Below the pieces are notes generated by a model, which saw only the letters and a program-made list of their open reading frames with translations, ran no database searches and was not told the origin of the DNA. The translations under genes and the position numbers were made by a program. Below are positions 1 through 7,346 of a stretch of DNA of 48,509 bases, one piece after another. The stretch lies in assembly GCA_017538965.1 (NCBI GenBank), contig JAFYHU010000044.1, positions 1 to 48,509 on the forward strand, given 5' to 3'. Source of the stretch: Oscillospiraceae bacterium. Lineage in GTDB: Bacteria; Bacillota; Clostridia; Oscillospirales; Oscillospiraceae. Numbering within the stretch: the stretch's first letter is position 1; each line of letters begins with the position of its first letter.

Positions 1-40
1 AGACAGACAGACAGACAGACAAACAGACAAACAGACAGGA
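1..40. repeat. Tetranucleotide (ACAG/ACAA) tandem repeat
   Basis: The first 40 bases are an uninterrupted run of ACAG units with a few ACAA variants, and the run may continue upstream of the window. Tandem tetranucleotides vary in copy number by slippage in many bacteria. No open frame runs through it into a gene here, so no role can be assigned. It may simply mark an assembly or locus edge. Confidence 0.7.
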
Positions 41-70
41 TAAGTCTGTTTATTTATCGATAGAGAAAAG

Positions 71-110
71 ACGCTTCCGGCAGTAGAGGAACCTCCGCTG
101 CCGGGGGCGT
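71..110 (+). terminator. Long hairpin, possible terminator
   Basis: Arms at 71-83 and 98-110 pair almost completely (two G-T wobbles), and an inner GAGG/CCTC stem closes on an AA loop. A T-rich tract (TATTGTGTTTT) follows. This would end a transcript entering from upstream of the window. The T-run is interrupted, so a plain structural hairpin is also possible. Confidence 0.45.
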
Positions 111-210
111 TATTGTGTTTTGGCAGAGCTTTTCTACGTATGAATACACAACGTGTAAACCGCATTTCGGAAGGATCTTCTGTAAAACCAATCGAATAGA
201 GAATTGAAAA

Positions 211-315
211 ATGAATATTTTTACTGCGTTTAATGAAGCGTATGTACTGCCCACGAGAGTCATGCTGAAATCTCTTATCGAGAATCAACCGGACGCTCTG
301 ACCATGAAAAAATGA
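211..315 (+). pseudogene. Truncated GT8-family glycosyltransferase (N-terminal stub)
   Basis: A 34-codon frame begins MNIFTAFNEAYVLPTRVMLK and continues SLIENQPDAL before a TGA. This matches the first strand, helix and second strand of family GT8 glycosyltransferases (the MNI-x-DENYLPPLKVMLxSL type), which are normally 270-330 residues. Everything after residue 34 is missing and the next gene starts 18 bp later. It is best read as the remnant of a polysaccharide-locus glycosyltransferase removed by deletion. It has no strong ribosome site. Family assignment rests on a short stretch, but the pattern is distinctive. Confidence 0.6.
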
Positions 316-333
316 TTTTAAGGATAAGAAAAA

Positions 334-1233
334 ATGATGGAATGCCCTATCGCGGTGGTCGTGACCTGGAACCGACTTCCGCTGCTGCAAAAGTGTATAG
401 AGAAGCTGGAGGCGCAGACGGCGACGTGTGATATTCTTGTGGTGAACAATGCTTCAACGGACGGCACGGCGGAGTGGCTGGTGGAGCGTGAGGCAGAAAA
501 TGACCGCCTGCATGTAAAGAGCAACGACTCAAATCTCGGCGGCGCGGGCGGTTTCAATTTTGGCCTGCGCTGGGCAGTGGAGGCCGGGTACAAACAACTC
601 TGGATGATAGACGACGACTGCCAGCCGGAGCCGGACGCGCTGGAAAAACTGCTGGAGGCGGACGCGCTGCTGGGCGGTAAGTACGGCTGGCTGTCGAGCG
701 TCGTGCTGTGGACAGACGGCAGTGAGTGCAAAATGAATCGCCAGAAGCTCAAAAAGAGCTTTTACGATTACAGTCCGTTGCTGAAATACGGTTTGGTGCA
801 GGCCGAGCAGGCGACCTTCGCATCTCTCCTCCTGCGTGCAGACACGGTGCGCCGCGTCGGATTGCCCATCAAGGAGTATTTCATTTGGGGCGACGACATC
901 GAATACACCCGCCGAATCGCCGTGCGAGAGTGTGTGCCGTGCTTCGTGGCCGGGCAAAGTCAGGTTGTCCACGCCATGGAGGACAACAACGGCAGCAGCA
1001 TTGCGACCGACCGGCCGGAGCGCATTGACCGCTACCGTTTTGCCTACCGCAATGATGCCTTTACTTACCGGCAGGAGGGCGTTAAGGGCATCTGCTATTA
1101 TCTGGCGAAGTGCGCTCTAAATTTTTGGCGTATCCTTTTGAAAGCCCCCGACCGAAGGGGAAAACGAATTCGGGTGCTGCTGTGCGGCATGGTCCTGGGC
1201 ATATTCTTCCAGCCGAAAATCGAAAAAACGTAA
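334..1233 (+). CDS. GlfT2-like family 2 glycosyltransferase
   Basis: A 299-residue cytoplasmic glycosyltransferase that should transfer a sugar from a nucleotide donor to a growing surface polysaccharide. The GT-A fold starts with VVVTWNR (about 8-14). The metal-binding DDD lies at 93-95 in MIDDDCQPEP, and a WGDDIE motif at 185-190 supplies the probable catalytic base. WGDD-type motifs with DDD are typical of GlfT2-like galactofuranosyltransferases and some rhamnosyltransferases, so UDP-galactofuranose is the favoured donor. A broken UDP-galactopyranose mutase at 9554 agrees with that. The start has AAGGA about 10 bases upstream; an adjacent ATG at 337 is equally possible. It is the first intact gene of the locus, about 40 bp before the next glycosyltransferase. 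Acceptor and linkage cannot be read from sequence. Confidence 0.8.
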   Translation: MMECPIAVVVTWNRLPLLQKCIEKLEAQTATCDILVVNNASTDGTAEWLVEREAENDRLHVKSNDSNLGGAGGFNFGLRWAVEAGYKQLWMIDDDCQPEPDALEKLLEADALLGGKYGWLSSVVLWTDGSECKMNRQKLKKSFYDYSPLLKYGLVQAEQATFASLLLRADTVRRVGLPIKEYFIWGDDIEYTRRIAVRECVPCFVAGQSQVVHAMEDNNGSSIATDRPERIDRYRFAYRNDAFTYRQEGVKGICYYLAKCALNFWRILLKAPDRRGKRIRVLLCGMVLGIFFQPKIEKT

Positions 1234-1272
1234 CGTCGCTCCCGACACGGGAAAAGCTTTTCGGAGGTTTCC

Positions 1273-2265
1273 ATGCAGAGTTTGACGGTCTCAATCATTA
1301 TACCGGTATACAATGTGGCGCCGTATTTGGAGGCGTGCCTCCGAAGCGTCTGCGGACAAAGCTATGAGCATCTGGAAATCATTCTGACAGACGACGGTTC
1401 CACAGACGGCAGTGGGACTATCTGTGAGGCTTGGGGCGAAAAGGACCTGCGCGTCCGGGTAATCCACCAGGCGAACGGGGGCGTCTCCAGCGCACGCAAT
1501 GCAGGATTGCACGCTTGTACCGGCGATCTGATCTGCTTTGTGGACTCCGACGACTGGCTTGCGCCCGACATGATAGAGAAGATGGTCGCTTGCCTGTGTG
1601 AAAACGGAGCGGACGCGGCCATGTGTGGGTTCGTAGATTACCCCCACGGCGCGCCGGTGAAAAAAGGCGTTTTCCCCGTGCAGCCGTGCGGCTTTTCGGG
1701 CACGGTCTATCAGATGCTTCGAAGAGATGGAAGCTTTACGTCTCTCTGGGCAAAGCTGTTTAAGCGGGAGCTGGTTTTCCGGGACGGCCAATTCATATCG
1801 TTTAACCCGGATCTAGCCTATGGAGAAGACGAGGTGTGGCTTCTTCAAGTCCTTCAGCGCAGCATAAAAACGGCTTTTCTTCCTCAAGCGCTGTACAACT
1901 GGCGACCGCGCGCGGGCAGTGTGACGAGAGCGGATACCGTCGACGAAAAGCAGTTGAGTATTCTTGCGTCAAAGAAGAGAGCCCTTTCTCTGCTCCCAGA
2001 TGATCCAAAAATACGCACTCTGGCAAGAAGCCGGATCTATAACGACTGCTTCTCATTGAAAACACGCGCCTATTGTACAAATGACCGCGAGACCTTTCAG
2101 ACCGTCAGCCGAGCGATCCGGCCCATGCGGCGAGACTTTCTGCGTTCTCCGGAATTTCTTTCGCTGCGCAAATGCAAGTTGCTTGTTCTGAATGCTGAAA
2201 TGCGCCTCGGGCTACCAGCCGGGCTGGTAAAGAAAACAGATGCGCTCACGCATGGATTCCGCTGA
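1273..2265 (+). CDS. GT2 family A glycosyltransferase
   Basis: A 330-residue family 2 glycosyltransferase. The Rossmann-like nucleotide-sugar domain begins SIIIPVYNVAPYLE. It carries the donor-binding DDGSTD at 40-45 and the metal-binding DSDDW at 91-95, with a later GEDEVW segment (about 182) as the likely catalytic ED. Residues after about 230 form a variable C-terminal part that probably recognises the acceptor. GGAGG lies 5 bases upstream of the ATG. It follows the GlfT2-like gene in the same direction and adds one sugar of the repeat unit on the cytoplasmic side. Specificity is unknown. Confidence 0.85.
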   Translation: MQSLTVSIIIPVYNVAPYLEACLRSVCGQSYEHLEIILTDDGSTDGSGTICEAWGEKDLRVRVIHQANGGVSSARNAGLHACTGDLICFVDSDDWLAPDMIEKMVACLCENGADAAMCGFVDYPHGAPVKKGVFPVQPCGFSGTVYQMLRRDGSFTSLWAKLFKRELVFRDGQFISFNPDLAYGEDEVWLLQVLQRSIKTAFLPQALYNWRPRAGSVTRADTVDEKQLSILASKKRALSLLPDDPKIRTLARSRIYNDCFSLKTRAYCTNDRETFQTVSRAIRPMRRDFLRSPEFLSLRKCKLLVLNAEMRLGLPAGLVKKTDALTHGFR

Positions 2266-2321
2266 TGACCGGGTATAAAAGCGCATAGGTGCTTATTCAG
2301 ACAGGAGAATGGAGAGCATAA

Positions 2322-3296
2322 ATGATCTCAGTAATCGTTCCCGTATATAATGTGGAGCCCTATTTGCCCCGGTGCATCAAAAGCATACTCCAACAGACCT
2401 ATACGGATTTTGAGTTGCTCCTTGTCGACGATGGATCAACGGACAGCTCTGGAGCAATCTGCGACGAGTTTGTTGAAAAGGATAGCCGCATCCGCGTGTT
2501 TCATAAAGAAAACGGCAGTATGTCCGATGCGCGAAATTATGGTCTGGACAGGACGTGTGGAGAATTTGTCGCATTCGTAGACTCGGACGACTATGTTGGA
2601 CCGGATTATCTGCGAATTCTGGCCGAAACGCAGGCGCAGTTTCAGGCTGATATGGTTATGTTGGAAATGAGCGGAGGACCATCAACAGGTTTTAAGTTCA
2701 TTCCTTCTCAAGACGCGAGGCGCGCCCTTTCGCCCAAGGAAGCTCTGCGGGAAATCATCATGGGCAGCGTCAGTCCCTGCGATAAACTCTTTAAGCGAAC
2801 TTTATTTGATAGAAAACGTTTTCTGACAGGATTTATATACGAAGATCTCCATACGATACCATATCTGTTGGAAGACTGTCGAATCTGTGCGCACAGTACC
2901 TCAGTACAGTATTATTACTGTGGGCGCAAAGGCAGTGTTTCGAGTACAATTACATTCCATAAGATCAAAATGTGGAACGAAGGGGTCGAAAAACTGTATC
3001 AATATGTAGAGAGCATGGATCCCGAAATGATCGATTGTGTTATATACAGATACGCGTGTGATGGAATATTTGTTATTCTTGAAAGAATGTTGGATTCTCC
3101 TGACTACACAGCCACAGCCAAGACGTTTCGAGACAGGCATCTTGACTGGTGGAAACGGGCTTTGCACAATCCGTATCTGAGCTTAAGGAAAAAAGCTAAG
3201 GTGCTTCTCATTCTGACAAACGTCAACCTCTATCGGGCGACCTATGCACGATACCTGAAAGCGAAAGCTATGCTTCCTTCCCGGACGAAGCGATAA
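2322..3296 (+). CDS. GT2 family A glycosyltransferase
   Basis: A 324-residue family 2 glycosyltransferase with ISVIVPVYNVEPYL at the N-terminus, DDGSTD near 36-41 and DSDDY near 87-91. The C-terminal half is AT-richer than the first 250 bp, as in other genes of this locus that keep a constant front end and exchange their back end. The ATG is preceded by GGAG/GAGAG within 15 bases. It ends 11 bp before the exporter permease, so it is probably translated from the same message. Donor and acceptor are not predictable. Confidence 0.85.
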   Translation: MISVIVPVYNVEPYLPRCIKSILQQTYTDFELLLVDDGSTDSSGAICDEFVEKDSRIRVFHKENGSMSDARNYGLDRTCGEFVAFVDSDDYVGPDYLRILAETQAQFQADMVMLEMSGGPSTGFKFIPSQDARRALSPKEALREIIMGSVSPCDKLFKRTLFDRKRFLTGFIYEDLHTIPYLLEDCRICAHSTSVQYYYCGRKGSVSSTITFHKIKMWNEGVEKLYQYVESMDPEMIDCVIYRYACDGIFVILERMLDSPDYTATAKTFRDRHLDWWKRALHNPYLSLRKKAKVLLILTNVNLYRATYARYLKAKAMLPSRTKR

Positions 3297-3307
3297 TTGG
3301 AGTAGCC

Positions 3308-4177
3308 ATGACCGAATCTCAAACCTTCAAAACAAATATCTCGTCGGAGCATCGCCTTTTTGACTTGCACCTGCGGGAGACCCTACAGTACCGGGATCTG
3401 ATCCTCCTGTTTGTCAAGCGCGACTTCGTTGCCCTGTACAAGCAAACGATCCTCGGCCCGGCCTGGGCGATCATCCAGCCGCTCATGACGACAGTGGTCT
3501 TCACGATCATTTTCGGCCGTCTGGCGCGCCTGACCACTCTGGACACAGCGGGCGACTTTGTGCTGCCCGGCTTCCTGTTCTATATGTCCGGCAACATCTG
3601 CTGGACATATTTCTCGACCACGCTGGACGCCACCTCTAAAACCTTCCTCAACAACCGGGCCACGATGGGCAAGGTCTATTACCCGCGCCTGGTGTCTCCA
3701 ATCGCCACGGCGTTATCCGGCATGATCGCGTTTGCGATCCAATTTGTGCTGTTTCTGTGTATCTGGCTCTGCTACGTTCTGCGCGGCGGAACAAGTATTT
3801 CGGTCACGCCGATGCTTCTGATGGCGCCGCTCTGTGTTTTGCAGTTGATTGTCCTGTCCGTCGGCTGCGGCATCATTATCTCCTCTGCCACGACAAAGTA
3901 CCGTGACCTCGCGATGGCGGTTGGATTTGGCATTCAACTCTGGCAGTACGGCTCGCCCATCGCCTACGGTCTCCAGCTTGTCCCGGAGAAGTGGATGGGG
4001 TTGTATATGCTAAATCCCATGACACCGATCCTCACGACCTTCCGCTGCGCCATGTTCGGCTTCGGGTACTTCAATCTGGGCTACTACCTGCTCGGTTGGG
4101 TGGTAAGCCTTGCGTTGTTCTTCCTCGGCCTGATCCTGTTCAGCCGAATCGAGCGAACGTTTATGGACACGATTTAA
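3308..4177 (+). CDS. wzm: Polysaccharide ABC exporter permease (Wzm/TagG type)
   Basis: A 289-residue ABC-2 type integral membrane protein. After a cytoplasmic amphipathic N-terminus (DLILLFVKRDFVALYKQT, the usual start of this family) come about six hydrophobic segments between residues 55 and 280. The family signature LGPAWAIIQPLMTT leads into the first membrane helix. Two copies form the channel that moves an undecaprenyl-linked polysaccharide across the membrane, powered by Wzt. Normally wzm and wzt are adjacent or overlap; here 690 bp containing a reversed toxin-antitoxin pair separates them. The start has GGAG 6 bases upstream and lies 11 bp after the previous gene. A teichoic-acid or O-antigen-like substrate cannot be distinguished. 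Confidence 0.88.
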   Translation: MTESQTFKTNISSEHRLFDLHLRETLQYRDLILLFVKRDFVALYKQTILGPAWAIIQPLMTTVVFTIIFGRLARLTTLDTAGDFVLPGFLFYMSGNICWTYFSTTLDATSKTFLNNRATMGKVYYPRLVSPIATALSGMIAFAIQFVLFLCIWLCYVLRGGTSISVTPMLLMAPLCVLQLIVLSVGCGIIISSATTKYRDLAMAVGFGIQLWQYGSPIAYGLQLVPEKWMGLYMLNPMTPILTTFRCAMFGFGYFNLGYYLLGWVVSLALFFLGLILFSRIERTFMDTI

Positions 4178-4180
4178 AAA

Positions 4181-4200
4181 GACCGGGCATACGCCCGGTC
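4181..4200 (-). terminator. Terminator of the brnTA pair
   Basis: GACCGGGC and GCCCGGTC pair perfectly around a 4-base loop. Read on the minus strand the hairpin is followed at once by TTTTTAAAT, the form of a Rho-independent terminator for brnA. On the plus strand it lies four bases after the wzm stop, without a T-run. It could still weaken read-through from wzm to wzt. Confidence 0.75.
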
Positions 4201-4218
4201 ACAGCGGCTCTTGTTTTA

Positions 4219-4542
4219 TCAAAGACTGCGGGACACCATTTGGGGATCGTTGATGGCGTTGTCCAATAAACGGCTCAAAAAACCCGTGTAGCCTTTCCCG
4301 GTTGCTTTGGCTTTTTCCAGCGTCGCCGGCGATACCCGGAGGGCGATGACCGGCTTCACGGTCTCGCTCCGTCTTGCTCTGGCAATCGCGGCCATCTCGG
4401 CGTATTGCTCAAGAGACAGCTCCGGCGCGTCCTCGTCGGGTGTGACCGGCCTGACCGCGGCGGCTTCGATCTCACGAATCTGCGCCTCGGTCGGCTTCTG
4501 TCCGCTGCGGATAACGGTCCGGACAATGTTTTCATTCTCCAT
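4219..4542 (-). CDS. brnA: BrnA-family antitoxin
   Basis: A 107-residue antitoxin. The first 65 residues are charged and probably flexible. The C-terminal part (VKPVIALRVSPATLEKAKAT and following, about 62-97) is the ribbon-helix-helix DNA-binding domain of BrnA antitoxins, ending in a helix with GFLSRLLDNAI. BrnA binds the BrnT nuclease to block it, and the complex represses its own promoter. The ATG lies inside the last codons of brnT (11-bp overlap) with AAGGAG 8 bases upstream, so synthesis is coupled to the toxin. Toxin-first order is normal for brnTA. Family membership is inferred from motif and gene pairing. Confidence 0.82.
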   Translation of the reverse strand: MENENIVRTVIRSGQKPTEAQIREIEAAAVRPVTPDEDAPELSLEQYAEMAAIARARRSETVKPVIALRVSPATLEKAKATGKGYTGFLSRLLDNAINDPQMVSRSL

Positions 4543-4819
4543 AATAGATTCTCCTTTCTCTGGGGGTGGCCATTCTCGCGGAAATCAGGCGGGAAGCGTC
4601 CCCTCGCATGGTATAAACGACATAAAGGATTCCCTGCACGCAGCCTAGCACTACAAAACGGTCTTCCTCAAAACTGTGCAGCTTATCATAGTATTCGATC
4701 CGCTCCTCATCGGCGAATACCAGTGCGGCAGTCTCAAAGCTGATCCCGTGCTTTTGAATGTTGGTTTGGTTTTTGTTTTCGTCCCATTCAACGATGGTTT
4801 CGGCAATGATTGTTTTCAT
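4532..4819 (-). CDS. brnT: BrnT-family ribonuclease toxin
   Basis: A 95-residue protein of the BrnT family, RelE-like endoribonucleases that stop growth by cutting RNA until bound by BrnA. Family marks are visible in order: EWDENKNQTNIQKHGISFE near the start, then the acidic DEERIEYYDKLHS strand, and finally RLISARMATPRERRIYYGE at the C-terminus, which carries the conserved basic residues. The length is normal. The frame is open upstream, but the ATG at 4819 begins the family homology and sits 6 bases below a TATACT -10 box with no ribosome site, so the message is probably leaderless. It is encoded opposite to the polysaccharide genes and looks intact. Confidence 0.85.
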   Translation of the reverse strand: MKTIIAETIVEWDENKNQTNIQKHGISFETAALVFADEERIEYYDKLHSFEEDRFVVLGCVQGILYVVYTMRGDASRLISARMATPRERRIYYGE

Positions 4820-4823
4820 ATGT

Positions 4824-4854
4824 AAAGTATAACGAAAAGTATTACGTTTGTCAA
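4824..4854 (-). promoter_or_regulatory. brnTA promoter with direct-repeat operator
   Basis: On the minus strand TTGACA (4849-4854) and TATACT (4826-4831) are 17 bp apart, and transcription should begin at or next to the brnT ATG. On the plus strand two 11-bp direct repeats, AAAGTATAACG (4824-4834) and AAAGTATTACG (4836-4846), differ at one base and cover the -10 and spacer. They are a good candidate site for BrnTA self-repression. The -35 box overlaps the AAGGA that serves wzt on the other strand. Confidence 0.75.
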
Positions 4855-4865
4855 GGATGTATATG

Positions 4866-6152
4866 ATGGAAGAACTCATGCTAAAGATCGACAACGTGTC
4901 GAAGCAATATGTGCTGGGACAGATCGGCGGGACGACCCTGCGGGACGAACTGCAGCGTCGCCGCGCGAAGCGCCGGGGCGAAGAGGATCCCACCCGGACG
5001 ATCGGCGCGCGTGACTACAAGCAGGGCGAGACCTTTCTGGCGCTGGACGGGGTCTCCATTGACGTAAAGAAGGGCGAGCGCGTCGGCATCATCGGACACA
5101 ACGGCGCGGGCAAATCCACGCTTTTGAAGCTCATCTCCCGCGTGACCGCGCCCACCGGTGGCAGGATCGGCCTGAACGGGCGCGTGGTCTCCATGCTGGA
5201 GGTCGGCACCGGCTTCCACGGGGAACTCACAGGCCGCGAGAATATCTATATGAACGGCGCGATCCTCGGCATGAAAAAAAAGGAGATCGACGCCAAGCTT
5301 GAGGACATCATCGAGTTTTCCGAGTGCCGCCAGTTCATCGATACCCCGGTCAAGCGCTATTCCAGCGGCATGTATGTCAAGCTCGCCTTCTCCGTTGCCG
5401 CGCATCTGGACGCGGAGATCATGATCATGGACGAGATCCTAGCCGTTGGCGACATGGCCTTCCAGAAGAAATGCCTCGAGAAAATGAATGACGTTTCCAG
5501 AACCGAGGGCCGTACCATCCTCTACGTCTCCCACAACATGAACACCATCCGCCAGCTCTGCGACCGCGTGATCGTGCTAGATCACGGGAAGGTCGTATTT
5601 GACGGGGACGTGGAAGATGGAATTGGGGCGTATATGGGGAGCGTGAATAACGGTTTTCGCTTATTTAATGACTGTAGTCGCTTGCCCAGGGAGAAATATG
5701 CCGATGGCTCTATAGTTATTAATTCAGTCGAAATCCTTGACGTTCAGGAGCCCGCAATATATTCCGGAGAAAATGTGTCTGTTGAAATAAAATACAGCTC
5801 AAACCGCGACTATTCCAGTTTGGCTTTTCGCATGATACTCTTTTCAGAGAACAGAGTCATCGTTGGAATGACCTCAACAGAATCAATTATCTATGCAAAG
5901 AGAGGAAATAATTCTTTAAAACTTCAATTTGACTTATCGGTTCTTGCGTCAGGTATCTATTACGCACGAATTGTTCTTTATGAGATTGATTCCTTTGCCG
6001 GTGAGGTAATACATGATGTTGTTCAGGATGCATTCTGCCTGGTAATCGACAAACGGAACAATCAAAATAGTACGAATAAAATGTGGAAAAAGGGTGTTTG
6101 GGGCAATATCCAATTCCCTGACGCAAAGGTGATAGAATGCGGAAGTATATAA
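4866..6152 (+). CDS. wzt: Polysaccharide ABC exporter ATPase with carbohydrate-binding C-terminus (Wzt type)
   Basis: The nucleotide-binding subunit paired with Wzm. Counting from this start, Walker A GHNGAGKST is at about 77-85, the YSSGM signature at 165-169 and Walker B IMIMDE at 185-190, then the SHN switch. Residues after about 275 form an extra beta-rich domain with the position and length of the Wzt C-terminal domain, which in studied systems recognises the modified end of the polysaccharide. Base composition drops sharply near 5640, exactly where that domain begins, suggesting it was exchanged. The frame opens at TTG 4848; AAGGA at 4853-4857 favours ATG 4863 or 4866, and ATG 4878 is also possible. 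The 3' end overlaps the next gene by 16 bp. Confidence 0.87.
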   Translation: MEELMLKIDNVSKQYVLGQIGGTTLRDELQRRRAKRRGEEDPTRTIGARDYKQGETFLALDGVSIDVKKGERVGIIGHNGAGKSTLLKLISRVTAPTGGRIGLNGRVVSMLEVGTGFHGELTGRENIYMNGAILGMKKKEIDAKLEDIIEFSECRQFIDTPVKRYSSGMYVKLAFSVAAHLDAEIMIMDEILAVGDMAFQKKCLEKMNDVSRTEGRTILYVSHNMNTIRQLCDRVIVLDHGKVVFDGDVEDGIGAYMGSVNNGFRLFNDCSRLPREKYADGSIVINSVEILDVQEPAIYSGENVSVEIKYSSNRDYSSLAFRMILFSENRVIVGMTSTESIIYAKRGNNSLKLQFDLSVLASGIYYARIVLYEIDSFAGEVIHDVVQDAFCLVIDKRNNQNSTNKMWKKGVWGNIQFPDAKVIECGSI

Positions 6153-7252
6153 AACTAAGTGCATATCTCAACCAAAATCTTGGCGACGATTTGATGGTTG
6201 AAATCCTGCTGAAAAGATATCCTGACATCATATTCTTCTATGACGAGCCGCACCATCCTTGCGGCGGTTCCACCTTTACGCAGTATCCCAACTTTTTTAA
6301 CATAGAAAAACTTTATATGAAATGGCAAAGAAAATGGGGAGCAATCAATCATTTTTTTAACATGATTACGCTCAGCTATAAAAGAGATCTCTTATATAAG
6401 CTGTTCCTACGTTGCTTACGGAAGCAATACATTGCTTCCGTATATATCGGAGGGTCTTTATTCCAGCAGCATGTAAATGCTCCCGAACACGATTTTGAAA
6501 AGTTACGTTATAGGCCGCTCTTTATTATCGGGGCAAATTTTGGGCCATATACAGACGAAGAATTCTATCAATCTTATTGTGCTTTTTTTAGGGAATGCAA
6601 GAGTGTCTGCTTTCGGGACCAAAAGAGCTATTCTCTCTTCTCGGAATTAAATAATGTCCGGTGGGCACCTGATGTGGTCTTCAATCTTCCGGTAGCTTCT
6701 CAGAAGCGACACGGGAAAAGAATTATTATTTCTCTCATCAATCCAGATAACAGATCCTATATGGAGGGCTGTGCACTCTCGTATGAAAACTTTCTGGGAA
6801 ACTTCTGTACAGTTGCCAGTAATAAAGGATATACCCCTGTCCTCACCTCGTTTTGTTGTAACGAGGGTGACGAAGCAGAGATTGTCAGGATATGGGAACG
6901 TTTAAGCCCGGCTGTACAATCGCGCACAGAACGATTTGCCTATCACACACCGGACAATCTTGATGCTTTGTTCTCTGGCGCATGCTTTGTTCTGGCGACT
7001 AGATTTCATGCTATGATTCTGGCTCTTTTATACGAACTCCCCTTCTTCAGTATTGCATATAACGAAAAATGCACAAATGTGCTGAACGATCTTCACATCA
7101 AGTCTTGGTGTTCTCTGGATATGTTGAGTTCTCTTGACGCGGAAACAGTTTTAGAAATGGATAGGCGAGTAATTGATATCAATTCCTGTATTGCATCAGC
7201 CCCCAAACAATTTGAAGATCTGGATCGCTTTCTGAATAGACAAAAGTCATGA
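6137..7252 (+). CDS. Polysaccharide pyruvyl transferase family protein
   Basis: A 371-residue protein of the CsaB/WcaK polysaccharide pyruvyltransferase family, which adds a pyruvyl ketal from phosphoenolpyruvate to a sugar of a surface polymer. Recognisable elements are NLGDDLM near 14-20, YIGGSLF near 103, a central FGPY, and the C-terminal ATRFHAMILALLYELPF that ends the GT-B-like fold. It overlaps wzt by 16 bp and shares the AT-rich composition of the wzt C-terminal domain, so the two probably arrived together. A negatively charged pyruvate cap could be what the Wzt C-terminal domain reads, but that is inference. Confidence 0.8.
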   Translation: MRKYIKLSAYLNQNLGDDLMVEILLKRYPDIIFFYDEPHHPCGGSTFTQYPNFFNIEKLYMKWQRKWGAINHFFNMITLSYKRDLLYKLFLRCLRKQYIASVYIGGSLFQQHVNAPEHDFEKLRYRPLFIIGANFGPYTDEEFYQSYCAFFRECKSVCFRDQKSYSLFSELNNVRWAPDVVFNLPVASQKRHGKRIIISLINPDNRSYMEGCALSYENFLGNFCTVASNKGYTPVLTSFCCNEGDEAEIVRIWERLSPAVQSRTERFAYHTPDNLDALFSGACFVLATRFHAMILALLYELPFFSIAYNEKCTNVLNDLHIKSWCSLDMLSSLDAETVLEMDRRVIDINSCIASAPKQFEDLDRFLNRQKS

Positions 7253-7346
7253 TTGATGATGAAAGACATCTTCTTGGAAATTGGCTTTTTCATACTACAG
7301 ACAGTTTGATTTTGCCATTAGGAAATAGTGCTCTGGAGGTTTTTCC

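Noticed and set aside
1-40. CRISPR-like repeats
   Set aside because: The repeat is a 4-bp tandem unit with no spacers. No CRISPR array or cas gene was seen anywhere in the window.
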